DNA from: Hyphomicrobium_A sp963726795
Lineage (GTDB): Bacteria > Pseudomonadota > Alphaproteobacteria > Rhizobiales > Hyphomicrobiaceae
NCBI GenBank assembly: GCA_963726795.1
Contig: CAVSDD010000004.1
Location: forward strand, 868,001 to 932,000
Direction of reading: 5' to 3'
Length of the DNA: 64,000 nt
In this document: positions 52,090 to 61,484 of the stretch, piece after piece
How positions within the stretch are numbered: position 1 is the stretch's first letter
Layout: each line of letters begins with the position of its first letter
The notes under the pieces: model-generated
What the model saw: only the letters and a program-made list of their open reading frames with translations
Database searches by the model: none
Told to the model about the DNA's origin: nothing
Position numbers and translations under genes: made by a program

Positions 52090-52752
52090 ATGAGCGACGC
52101 CGCCGAGCAGCGCACAAACATGGTCGAAAGCCAAGTGATGCCCAGCGATGTAACCGATCGCCGGATCCTGCAGGCCATGCGCTCGGTGCCCCGTGAGCTC
52201 TTTGTATCCGCCCGCTACGCGACGCTGGCTTACATGGACGAAACCTTGCCGCTAGCAGCCGCCGCTGGGCCGCGCGCACTTATGGCGCCCCGCGTGCTCG
52301 CAAAGCTCCTGCAACTGGCCGATTTGGGGGAAAGAGACCGCGTGCTCGACGTTGGCGCTGGAAGCGGGTATGCGGCCGCGGTGCTGGCTGGGATAGCGAG
52401 GACCGTCGTTGCACTCGAGTGCGACGCCGCGCTCGCCGACGAGATGCGCAAGGCGATTTCGTCTCTGGCGATCGATAACGTCAACGTTGTCTTGGGCGAA
52501 CTGGCCGATGGATGGCCAGTGGAAGGGCCTTATGACGTGATCCTGCTCGACGGCTCAATTGCCGAACGCCCGCAGGCGTTGCTGGACCAGCTCAAGGATG
52601 GCGGTCGGCTGGTCGCCATCCAGAACGATGGCGAGATTGGCAAGGCTACGATTTGGCGTCGTCTCGGCCGCTCTTTCGATGGCTGGACCGCGTTCGATGC
52701 CGCCGCGCCGATACTTCCCGGTTTCGAGCGAGCGGCGGCCTTTGCTCTCTAG
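52090..52752 (+). CDS. pcm: protein-L-isoaspartate O-methyltransferase
   Basis: A 220-residue SAM-dependent repair enzyme that methylates isoaspartate in damaged proteins. Motifs are 'VESQVMPSDVTDRRILQAM' at the N-terminus, motif I 'DRVLDVGAGSGYAAAVLA', 'VVALECDAALADEM' and 'PYDVILLDGSIAERP'. The ATG at 52090 follows 'gggagtggcag'. The family marks of the alphaproteobacterial pcm-tolC gene pair are present, as tolC starts 266 bases downstream. Confidence 0.9.
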   Translation: MSDAAEQRTNMVESQVMPSDVTDRRILQAMRSVPRELFVSARYATLAYMDETLPLAAAAGPRALMAPRVLAKLLQLADLGERDRVLDVGAGSGYAAAVLAGIARTVVALECDAALADEMRKAISSLAIDNVNVVLGELADGWPVEGPYDVILLDGSIAERPQALLDQLKDGGRLVAIQNDGEIGKATIWRRLGRSFDGWTAFDAAAPILPGFERAAAFAL

Positions 52753-53017
52753 GTAGTCCTCTTGAGGAGGCGCCCGGCAAGGTCGAGTTCGAACGGAGCC
52801 GCGTATCAATTCCCGTCGACGGGGCAATGCAATTCGGGTGCGCCCAATGGCAGCGGTCAGCGGCTGTGTGTGGGATTGAAGCCACGCCACCACCAAGCTT
52901 TTTCATGCGAGGCTTATCTGCCCCTACCCAAAGCCGAATCAGTTCCCCACAGTTTGTTCCAGGCCTACGAATTCGATAAGAGGCAGCTGCGGTGGGGCTG
53001 CGCAGGGGGATTTCGGT

Positions 53018-54544
53018 TTGGATACAGTAATGCGCACCGCCATCCGGGATGTCTTGCAACCGCGAGGTTCATCCCGAAGCCCGCGGGCATCGGCCATGTG
53101 CCGTCGCCCGGGCGAATTCCTTTTGCTGCTTGCATGCTGCCTCGTCGCTGCTACTCCGGCTGCCGAAGCGGAGTCTTTGCTTGAGGCTCTGTCGGCGACC
53201 TACGGTTACAACCCGCGACTCGATGCTCAGCGTGCGTTCCAGCGCGGAACTGACGAGGACGTGGCGCGTGCCAATTCGGGCTATCGGCCGACGATCACCG
53301 GCAATGCCGACATTGGTCTTGAGCGTGACGATCAGCGGCCCACAACCCCGCTCGATGGGGTAACCAAGCCGCGAGGCTACGGCGTTGAGCTGGTGCAGCC
53401 GCTCTTCCGCGGGTTTCAAACCTACAATGCGGTCAACGAGGCCGAGGCCAACGTCCGCTCGCAACGCGAGGTCCTGCGCGACGTTGAGCGCTCGGTGTTC
53501 CTGCAGGCTGCCACGGCCTACATGGACGTCGTGCGCGACCAGGAGCTCGTACGGCTCAACGAGAACAACGTGAACGTGCTTTCGCGTGAGCTCAAGGCCA
53601 GTCAGGACCGCTTCGCCGTCGGCGAGGTGACGCGTACCGACGTGGCTCAGGCAGAGGCACGGCGAGCCGATGCCGTTTCTCGTCTTGACGCTGCACGCGC
53701 GAACCTTCGCACCAGCCGCGGGGCCTTCCAGCAGGTCGTGGGTCACCCGCCAAGCAACCTCACCTGGGCAAGCCCGCCGGAGCAGTTTCTACCGCGCTCG
53801 ATGAACGAGGCGATTAAGGTGTCCAATAACGAGGATCCCCTGGTCGTGGCGGCCCTTTATCGGGAGCAGGCCGCCAAATACACGGTGGAGCGCATTCGTG
53901 GACAGCTGCTGCCGACAATGCAGCTCGAAGCCAGTTACGACGACCGTTTTGGGTCGTCGAAATTTGTCGCCGAGAATGAGACGTCGATTGTGCGCGGCCG
54001 CTTGACCGTCCCGATCTATGAGGCGGGCGACGTTTACGCTCAGGTGCGGCAGGCCAAGCAGAACCAGGTAGGATTTCTGCAGCAAATAGAACAGGTCCGC
54101 ACCGAGCAGCAGCAGGTAGTCGTCGCGGCCTGGTCGCAACTCGAAGCGGCGCGGGCGCAGCTTGAATCCGACAAGATTGCTGTTGAATCCAACAAGGTGG
54201 CGCTGCAGGGCGTGCGCGAAGAAGAGAAGGTCGGCCAGCGTACGCTGCTCGACGTCCTCAACGCCGAACTCGAGTACCTAAATTCGCAGGTTTCACTCGA
54301 GACCGACCGCCGCAACCTCGTCGTCGCGGGCTACACCGTGATCGCCGCCATGGGCCGGCTCGATGCGGCGTGGATTGGCGCGGCTTCGTACGTGTACGAT
54401 CCGGTCGTGCACTACAAGGAAGTTCGCAACAAATGGATTGGCCTCTCGATCACGCACGCTGACGGGCGGCGCGAAGTGTATGAGGCCCCGTCGGGAGATG
54501 GGGGTCGCCCAGCCGCACCTACGACCGGCTGGGAGCCGAAGTAA
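53018..54544 (+). CDS. tolC: TolC-family outer membrane efflux protein
   Basis: A 508-residue outer membrane channel for type I secretion or efflux. TTG 53018 has 'ggggga' nine bases upstream; ATG 53030 is an alternative. A signal segment is at about 33-50 ('FLLLLACCLVAATPAAEA'). The two OEP repeats are seen: 'ALSATYGYNPRLDAQRAF' with 'VELVQPLFRGFQTYNAVNE', and 'LVVAALYREQAAKYTVERI' with 'LTVPIYEAGDVYAQVRQAK'. Long helical coiled coils follow each. It sits in the conserved pcm-tolC-popZ-valS order. Confidence 0.92.
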   Translation: MDTVMRTAIRDVLQPRGSSRSPRASAMCRRPGEFLLLLACCLVAATPAAEAESLLEALSATYGYNPRLDAQRAFQRGTDEDVARANSGYRPTITGNADIGLERDDQRPTTPLDGVTKPRGYGVELVQPLFRGFQTYNAVNEAEANVRSQREVLRDVERSVFLQAATAYMDVVRDQELVRLNENNVNVLSRELKASQDRFAVGEVTRTDVAQAEARRADAVSRLDAARANLRTSRGAFQQVVGHPPSNLTWASPPEQFLPRSMNEAIKVSNNEDPLVVAALYREQAAKYTVERIRGQLLPTMQLEASYDDRFGSSKFVAENETSIVRGRLTVPIYEAGDVYAQVRQAKQNQVGFLQQIEQVRTEQQQVVVAAWSQLEAARAQLESDKIAVESNKVALQGVREEEKVGQRTLLDVLNAELEYLNSQVSLETDRRNLVVAGYTVIAAMGRLDAAWIGAASYVYDPVVHYKEVRNKWIGLSITHADGRREVYEAPSGDGGRPAAPTTGWEPK

Positions 54545-54791
54545 CCTCTCCAAAGCCATCTCGGTTTGCCCGCGAAGCGCCACAAGGCTGCCAAGGATCA
54601 TCGTTAGCCTCATCGGTGACGATACCTTTCCCGCTTGAGCGGATGTGGCCGTCACAGCGGCCCATGTGGGGCGACGGGGGGACGTGTGTTGAAGGCTAAA
54701 CCTCTCCGTTGTAGACAAAAAATCATGGCCTTTGACCGCGCGCTGGCACCTGCGGTCGGGGCGCAGCACGTTTCTTGACGAGGTACGGTTC

Positions 54792-56498
54792 ATGACCAAA
54801 CCGCAAGCCGCCAACGAGCCGAGCATGGAGGACATCCTTGCCTCAATCCGCAAGATGATCTCCGAGGACCGTTTGGATGCGCGACCCATTCCGGACCAGA
54901 TTGCACGCGCCTCAATTGGCGAACGTGCAGCCCCGCGCCCAGTGCCCAAGCCCGTGGGTCCCGACGAGAAGGTCCAATCCGGCGAGGGCAAGTCTGTTTC
55001 TGTTCCGCCAGCTGTCGTCCCCAGTGAGCCGGCCGCACCAGAGCGCCCCGGGCCGAGTTTCAGCAGCCTGTCGGACGCGCTGAAGTCGGCAGCCCCTGGA
55101 TCAGTTCGTCCTTCGCTCGACGACAAGCTCTCCAACATGCTTGATGACGACGGCAAGCGTGGCCCCAAGGGTCGCGAGGAGATTCCTCCCGCTGCACCGC
55201 TCGCCGTATTTGCGGGCTCGCGTACGCAGTCTGGAGCTTCCGCCAAACCGCAGCTTCAAAATGGGTCCAGCACGGAAGAGCGCGCCGAGCCTCGTGCTGC
55301 TGCTTTCCCAGAGCAGGCTCCGCGAACTTCTGCGCAGGTCGAGCCACGCCCGGAGCGCGCGGTGCAGTCGAGCGGCGGCCGGGTGCAATCGACGTTGAAG
55401 CCAGTACTCGAAAAACAGCCATCCCCGGACACGCGACCCAACCTGTCGGCGCCGAATGGTGCCGCGCTCAATGGTTCGCATTCTTCTGCGCCATCGATTG
55501 CGACTGCTGCACCCCCTGTCGCGAAAATCTCCGAGCTACCGCGAGAGGCCGCCAGGCAAAATGCCAACGCCGCCGAAACCCCGGCGGCTGATCGTGATGA
55601 CAGCCCTCGCACCACGCGAATATTGACGCCGCAGCTCAAGCGCGAGATTGACAACTCGATCGGAGCGCTGAAGGCGGAGACACAACGAATTATTACGATG
55701 CCCGCTCGTTTTCCGATGTCCTCGAACCAGACGTCCACAGGTCCAGTTAAATCGTCGGCACTGAACAATAGCTCGGAGGTGAACGGCGCCCAACATAATG
55801 GCGCGTTGTCCAACGCGGCATTGAACGGTTCGGGTGCGTCCGTTTTTGGCCTTCGGCCTGCCGGGGCGCAGCCCGAGGTAGTGCACCCGCGCGCATCCCG
55901 GGATCTTGGCGCTCGTTTCAAAGAGCCGGTAAAAGCCGAGCTGATCAACCCTGAAGTCAGCTCCGCACCTGCGGCCGCTCAAATAGGCGGCAGCCCGAAA
56001 GTTTTGAAGGTGCACGACGCAGCTGGCATCGAGGCCAAAGTCCGTATTGTTGAGCCCAAACTGGAAGCCAACGAGCCATCCGACGCTTTGGAGGCGTTCA
56101 AAAGGGCCGTGGCTGAGCATCATAGCGAGGCGTCTGCGCAACCCAATGTCGAAGGAGCAGTGCCGAGTGGGCCGTCCGAAAGTCTGGTTGATGCCGTAAT
56201 GGAACTTGTCCATGCGGAGCCGCATACGCTTTCGGTCTTCGCATCCGGAGCCAGCTTCATCCACGGGGTTGGATCATCGCATCACGTGGAAGTGCCGGCG
56301 AAGTTGCCGGAACTTGTTCTGCCTGAAGAACAGGAGAGCCCGGTCGTTGCTGCTCCGAAGCTCGATCGCTCTGCCGCCGAACTGTTGCGGCCCATGCTGC
56401 GCCAATGGCTTGCCGACAACATGCCCCGCATTGTCGAGGACGCGCTGCGCAGCGAGCTTATGAGCGGCCAAGGCGACAAAACCCCCGAAAAGAGCTGA
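54792..56498 (+). CDS. popZ: polar organising protein PopZ (DUF2497)
   Basis: 568 residues, much longer than the Caulobacter protein of about 177. The conserved ends are present: N-terminal 'EPSMEDILASIRKMISEDR' and C-terminal 'LLRPMLRQWLADNMPRIVEDALRSEL'. The middle (about 30-500) is long, Pro/Ala/Ser-rich and of low complexity. PopZ forms a network at the cell pole that anchors ParB and the chromosome origin and concentrates regulators. ATG 54792 follows 'gaggtacggttc'. It precedes valS, as in many Hyphomicrobiales. Confidence 0.9.
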   Translation: MTKPQAANEPSMEDILASIRKMISEDRLDARPIPDQIARASIGERAAPRPVPKPVGPDEKVQSGEGKSVSVPPAVVPSEPAAPERPGPSFSSLSDALKSAAPGSVRPSLDDKLSNMLDDDGKRGPKGREEIPPAAPLAVFAGSRTQSGASAKPQLQNGSSTEERAEPRAAAFPEQAPRTSAQVEPRPERAVQSSGGRVQSTLKPVLEKQPSPDTRPNLSAPNGAALNGSHSSAPSIATAAPPVAKISELPREAARQNANAAETPAADRDDSPRTTRILTPQLKREIDNSIGALKAETQRIITMPARFPMSSNQTSTGPVKSSALNNSSEVNGAQHNGALSNAALNGSGASVFGLRPAGAQPEVVHPRASRDLGARFKEPVKAELINPEVSSAPAAAQIGGSPKVLKVHDAAGIEAKVRIVEPKLEANEPSDALEAFKRAVAEHHSEASAQPNVEGAVPSGPSESLVDAVMELVHAEPHTLSVFASGASFIHGVGSSHHVEVPAKLPELVLPEEQESPVVAAPKLDRSAAELLRPMLRQWLADNMPRIVEDALRSELMSGQGDKTPEKS

Positions 56499-56654
56499 AC
56501 CGGCAGGCTCCGAGGCCCCCCGGTTGGCCCTTAGAGCGCTGCCGCCGCGAGGGGCTGCCGGCCGTCCGCCGTGTCATTTGCCTCCGACCGCCGTTGACAG
56601 CGTGAGAACGGAGAGCGTAGGACCCCCTACTTCCTGCCCCGAGACCTTAGCTTC

Positions 56655-59447
56655 ATGCTCGAGAAGACCTATCAGCCCGCCGAGATCGAGCCGCGGATCC
56701 ATGCCGAATGGGAACGAGCCGAGGCCTTCAAGGCAGGGCGCGCGGATCGCAAGGATGCGGCGCCGTTCACGATCGTAATTCCCCCGCCAAACGTCACCGG
56801 CTCCCTGCACATGGGGCACGCCCTCAATAATACGCTCCAGGATGCCCTGTGCCGCTTTGAGCGCATGCGCGGCAAGGACGTGCTTTGGCAGCCGGGCACC
56901 GACCACGCCGGCATCGCGACGCAGATGGTGGTCGAGCGCCAGATGATGGAGCGCCAGGAGCCTGACCGGCGCACGATCGGACGAGAGAAGTTTCTCGAGA
57001 AGGTCTGGGCGTGGAAAGACGAAAGCGGCTCGGCGATCCTCAATCAGCTGAAGCGGCTGGGTGCTTCTTGCGACTGGTCGCGCGAGCGCTTCACCATGGA
57101 CGAGGGCCTGTCTAAGGCCGTCGCGAAGGTGTTCGTCGAGCTCTACAACGCAGGCCTCATTTACAAGGACAAGCGCCTCGTCAACTGGGACCCGAAGTTC
57201 CAGACGGCGATCTCCGACCTCGAGGTGGTGCAGGTCGAGTCGAAGGGTACGTTCTCGTGGGTCCTGCCGGAGGCGGGCAAACAACAGGACGGCGACCCGG
57301 AGAAGCCGTTCGATGCGGATGCGCTGGCGAAAGCTTTAAAGCGCGATCCCTCCGGGCACATGTATCACTTCCGTTATCCGCTGAAGCAGAAGATCGCGGG
57401 CTACGACAAGGATTACATCGTCGTCGCGACGACCCGCCCGGAAACGATGCTGGGAGACACCGCCGTCGCCGTGCACCCGGATGACGAGCGCTATGCCCCG
57501 CTGATCAAGGCGGGCGCGAAAGTGGCGCTGCCGCTCGTCGGCCGCGAGATCCCCATCGTCGCCGACGAGTACTCGGATCCCGAGAAGGGGACGGGCGCGG
57601 TGAAGATCACGCCTGCTCACGACTTCAACGATTTCGAAGTCGGCAAACGGCACGGGCTCGCGCAGATCAACGTGCTCGATCCCGAGGGGCGGATAAACAA
57701 CGATGCGCCGGAAGCCTATCGTGGGCTCGATCGTTTCGTTGCACGTTTGCGCATTGTCGTCGATCTTGTTGCACAAGGCCTCGTCGAGAAGATCGAGCCG
57801 ACTGCACACACGGTGCCGCACGGCGACCGGTCGAACGTCGTGATCGAGCCTTATCTCACCGACCAGTGGTACGTGAACGCTGAAGAGCTGGCGAAGCCGG
57901 CCATCAAGGCGGTCGAGGACGGCCGCACGGCTTTCGTGCCCAAGGCCTGGGACAAGACCTACTTTGAATGGATGCGCAACATCCAGCCGTGGTGCATCTC
58001 CAGGCAACTATGGTGGGGCCACCAGATCCCGGCGTGGTACGGGCCGGACGGCACAATTTTCGTTGCGGAAGACGAAGCCGGAGCCGGGGACCTTGCTGAG
58101 CAGCACTACAAGAAGGTCACCGCGCTCAAACGCGACGAGGACGTGCTCGACACCTGGTTCTCTTCCGCGCTGTGGGCCTTCTCGACACTTGGCTGGCCGG
58201 ACAAGACGCCGGAACTCAGCCGCTACTATCCGACGAGCGTGCTGGTCACCGGCTTCGACATCATCTTCTTCTGGGTCGCCCGCATGATGATGATGGGGCT
58301 GCGCTTCATGAAGGAGGTGCCGTTCCACACCGTCTACATCCACGCCCTCGTGCGCGATGAGCGAGGGCAGAAGATGTCGAAGTCCAAGGGCAACGTCATG
58401 GATCCCTTGGGCCTCATCGACCAATACGGCGCCGACGCGCTGCGCTTCACGCTCGCCGCCATGGCGGCGCAGGGACGCGACATCAAGCTCGCGACCAACC
58501 GCGTCGAAGGCTACCGCAATTTCGCGACCAAGCTCTGGAACGCCTCGCGCTTCGCCGAGATGAACGAGTGCGTGCGCAAGCGAGATTTCGATCCATCCTC
58601 TGTCAAAGAAACGCTCAATCGCTGGATCGCGGGTGAAACCGAGCGTGCAGCGCGCGCAGTCACCGAGGGTCTTGAGTCCTACAAGTTCAACGAGGCCGCT
58701 GCCGCTATCTATGAATTCGTGTGGGGCATTTTTTGCGACTGGTACCTGGAGCTGATCAAGCCGGTGCTGGCGAGCGGCGATGAGGCGGCAATGGCCGAGA
58801 CTCGCGCCACGGTCGCCTGGGTGCTCGATCAAATACTGAAGCTTCTGCATCCCTTCATGCCGTTCATTACCGAAGAGCTGTGGGCCCACATGGTCGAGCA
58901 CGGCGAGCGGCGCGAGAATCTTCTCGCGCTCAGCCAGTGGCCGACGTTGTCGGGCCTGCACGATGCCAAGGTCGAGGAGGAGATCGGCTGGGTCGTCCGC
59001 CTGATCAGCGAGATCCGCTCGGTGCGGACCGAAATGAATGTGCCGGTCGCCGCTAAAATCCCCCTGGCGCTGCCCGGCGCCAACTCGAGTTTGCGGGAGC
59101 GCGCGCGGCGCTACGAGGAAACGATTAGCCGCCTTGCCCGGCTCGAGAGCATCACCTTCCCCAAGGCGGCGCCCAAGGGCGCAGCGCTGATGGTGGTCGA
59201 GGGCGCGACGGCCGCGCTGCCGCTTGCGGGCGTCATCGACATGGAAGCCGAGCACAAACGCCTCTCGCGCGAAATCGAGAAGGCCGAGGTCGATCTCGGC
59301 AAGATGAACGCCAAGCTCGAGAACCCGCAGTTCCTCGCCAAGGCCAAAGACGAGGCCATCGAGGAGGCGCGCGAGCGCAAGGCGGAGCTGCTGGAGACGA
59401 TCCGGCGCCTAGCTGCCGCCGTAAAGCGAATCGAAGCGGCGGCTTGA
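56655..59447 (+). CDS. valS: valyl-tRNA synthetase
   Basis: A 930-residue class I synthetase. The HIGH motif is 'PPPNVTGSLHMGHALNN' and KMSKS is 'GQKMSKSKGNVMDPLG'. The editing domain is at about 180-390 ('TTRPETMLGDTAVAVHPDD'). The anticodon domain and a C-terminal coiled coil follow ('VIDMEAEHKRLSREIEKAE' onward), as in bacterial ValRS. ATG 56655 gives the family start 'LEKTYQPAEIEPRIHAEW'. It is preceded by popZ with 156 bases between. Confidence 0.96.
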   Translation: MLEKTYQPAEIEPRIHAEWERAEAFKAGRADRKDAAPFTIVIPPPNVTGSLHMGHALNNTLQDALCRFERMRGKDVLWQPGTDHAGIATQMVVERQMMERQEPDRRTIGREKFLEKVWAWKDESGSAILNQLKRLGASCDWSRERFTMDEGLSKAVAKVFVELYNAGLIYKDKRLVNWDPKFQTAISDLEVVQVESKGTFSWVLPEAGKQQDGDPEKPFDADALAKALKRDPSGHMYHFRYPLKQKIAGYDKDYIVVATTRPETMLGDTAVAVHPDDERYAPLIKAGAKVALPLVGREIPIVADEYSDPEKGTGAVKITPAHDFNDFEVGKRHGLAQINVLDPEGRINNDAPEAYRGLDRFVARLRIVVDLVAQGLVEKIEPTAHTVPHGDRSNVVIEPYLTDQWYVNAEELAKPAIKAVEDGRTAFVPKAWDKTYFEWMRNIQPWCISRQLWWGHQIPAWYGPDGTIFVAEDEAGAGDLAEQHYKKVTALKRDEDVLDTWFSSALWAFSTLGWPDKTPELSRYYPTSVLVTGFDIIFFWVARMMMMGLRFMKEVPFHTVYIHALVRDERGQKMSKSKGNVMDPLGLIDQYGADALRFTLAAMAAQGRDIKLATNRVEGYRNFATKLWNASRFAEMNECVRKRDFDPSSVKETLNRWIAGETERAARAVTEGLESYKFNEAAAAIYEFVWGIFCDWYLELIKPVLASGDEAAMAETRATVAWVLDQILKLLHPFMPFITEELWAHMVEHGERRENLLALSQWPTLSGLHDAKVEEEIGWVVRLISEIRSVRTEMNVPVAAKIPLALPGANSSLRERARRYEETISRLARLESITFPKAAPKGAALMVVEGATAALPLAGVIDMEAEHKRLSREIEKAEVDLGKMNAKLENPQFLAKAKDEAIEEARERKAELLETIRRLAAAVKRIEAAA

Positions 59448-59758
59448 ACCGTGGCCTTTCCATCCCCACACATGCGGGGGACGGAATAATTCAACGCCAA
59501 GGCCCGGAAATTACGGCTTCTTAGACTCTTCCGGTATATGTGGCGAACGGGCAACAATTCATCGCATCACTGCCTCTATTGAGCCACAAACGGTCGGCAG
59601 TTTTCACCATCCGCAATCGAGGGGAAATCGCGCGGAGTGGCCGGGGGGCCGCACCGCGAAGAGACCCTTGTTGCAACGGCGCGATCGGTCTGCGTGAGAC
59701 GCGCCAACACCTCATGACCCGTATTCGGGCGGTAGCCCGCAAGGAATGTGATTTCGGC
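59448..59758. other. intergenic region valS-ilvD (311 bp)
   Basis: It contains a small GC hairpin just after valS (ccccacacatgcgggg, 59465-59480) without a T-run, then an A/T-richer stretch 59490-59640 that may hold the ilvD promoter. The ilvD frame stays open upstream of the ATG, but that part does not resemble the protein family. No leader peptide with Ile/Leu/Val codon runs is visible. Confidence 0.45.
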
Positions 59759-61484
59759 ATGGACGCCAAGACGTTCGACAAATCGAAGCTTCCCAGCCGG
59801 CACGTGACCGAGGGGCCGACGCGCGCGCCGCATCGCTCCTACTACTATGCCATGGGGCTGGAAGAGGAGCAGATCCATCGCCCGTTCGTGGGCGTGGTGT
59901 CGTGCTGGAACGAAGCCGCCCCCTGCAACATCTCGCTGATGCGCCAGGCGCAGTCTGCCAAGCGCGGCGTCGATGAATCCGGCGGTACCCCGCGCGAGTT
60001 CTGCACCATCACGGTGACCGACGGCATCGCCATGGGTCACCAGGGCATGAAGTCGTCGCTCGTCTCGCGCGAGGTGATCGCCGAATTCGATCGAGCTCAC
60101 GATGCGCGGCCACTGCTACGACGCGCTCGTCGGCGTGGCCGGTTGCGACAAGTCCTTGCCCGGCATCATGATGGCGATGCTGCGCCTCAACGTGCCGTCG
60201 GTGTTCCTGTACGGCGGCTCGATCCTGCCCGGCAAATTCCAAGGTCGCGATGTCACCGTCGTCGACGTGTTCGAAGGCGTCGGCATGTACTCGGCCGGCA
60301 AGATGACCGCCGAGGAGCTGCACGATCTCGAGTGCCACGCGTGTCCCTCGGCCGGCTCCTGCGGCGGGCAATTCACCGCCAACACGATGGCGTGCGTGTC
60401 GGAGGCGATCGGCCTGGCATTGCCCGGATCGGCTGGGGCGCCGGCTCCCTATGAGAGCCGCGACGTGTTTGCGCTCGAAAGCGGCAAGGCGGTCATGAAG
60501 CTTTTGGCCCTTGGCATCCGTCCGCGCGACATCTGCACCCGCGAGGCTTTCGAGAACGCCGCTACCATCGTCGCCGCTACCGGCGGCTCGACCAATGCCG
60601 CGCTGCATCTGCCGGCGATGGCGCACGAGGCGGGCATCGAATTCGATCTGTTCGATGTCGCCGAAATCTTCAAGCGCACGCCCTACATTGCCGACCTGAA
60701 GCCCGGCGGCAAGTTCGTGGCCAAGGATGTCTACGATATCGGCGGCGTGCCGCAGATCCTGAAAGCGTTGCTCGACGGCGGCCTGCTGCACGGCGACTGC
60801 ATGACGGTCACCGGCCGCACACTGCGCGAGAACCTCGCAGGCGTGGAGTTCAACAACAACCAGAACGTGATTCGTCCGGTTTCCAATCCGCTGTCGCCGA
60901 CGGGCGGCGTCGTGGGCCTCAAGGGCTCGCTCGCGCCCGAGGGTGCGATCGTGAAGGTCGCCGGCATGAAGCGGCTGCAGTTCCGTGGTCCCGCCCGCAT
61001 TTTCGAGTGCGAGGAGGATGCATTCGCCGCTGTCGAGGCGCGCCAATACGAAGACGGCGACGTCATCGTGATCCGTTACGAGGGCCCCAAGGGCGGCCCC
61101 GGCATGCGCGAAATGCTTTCGACCACAGCGGCGCTTTACGGTCAGGGCGCCGGCGACAAGGTCGCGCTCATCACGGATGGGCGCTTCTCGGGCGGCACGC
61201 GCGGATTCTGTATCGGTCATGTCGGTCCGGAAGCTGCCGTGGGTGGCCCGATCGGTCTTTTGCAGGATGGCGACATCATCGTCATCGATGCGGAGAAGGG
61301 CACGTTGGATGTGGAGTTGGATGCGGCCGAGCTCGCGGCGCGCGCCAAGCGTTGGAAGGCTCCGCCAAATGCGTATCAAAGTGGGGCGTTACGAAAATAT
61401 GCCGATCAAGTGGGACCAGCGCGCAATGGCGCGGTGACCCACGCCGGCGCCAAAGGGGAAGTGGTCTGTTATGCGGACATTTGA
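59759..61484 (+). pseudogene. ilvD: dihydroxy-acid dehydratase ilvD, one +1 frameshift (probably sequencing error)
   Basis: IlvD catalyses the third common step of valine, leucine and isoleucine synthesis. ATG 59759 starts 'MDAKTFDKSKLPSRHVTEG'. The frame runs to 'SREVIAEF' and is then lost at an extra A in gaattc (about 60084; gattc expected, giving 'VIADSIELTMRGH'). It continues in the next frame to 61484. Correcting it gives 574 residues, the family length. Cluster and metal-binding residues are intact: 'CWNEAAPCN', 'GCDKSLPG', 'CPSAGSCGGQFTANTM' and 'DGRFSGGTRG'. An amino acid biosynthesis gene this intact is unlikely to be a natural pseudogene. The stop overlaps the next gene by 14 bases. 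Confidence 0.92.
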
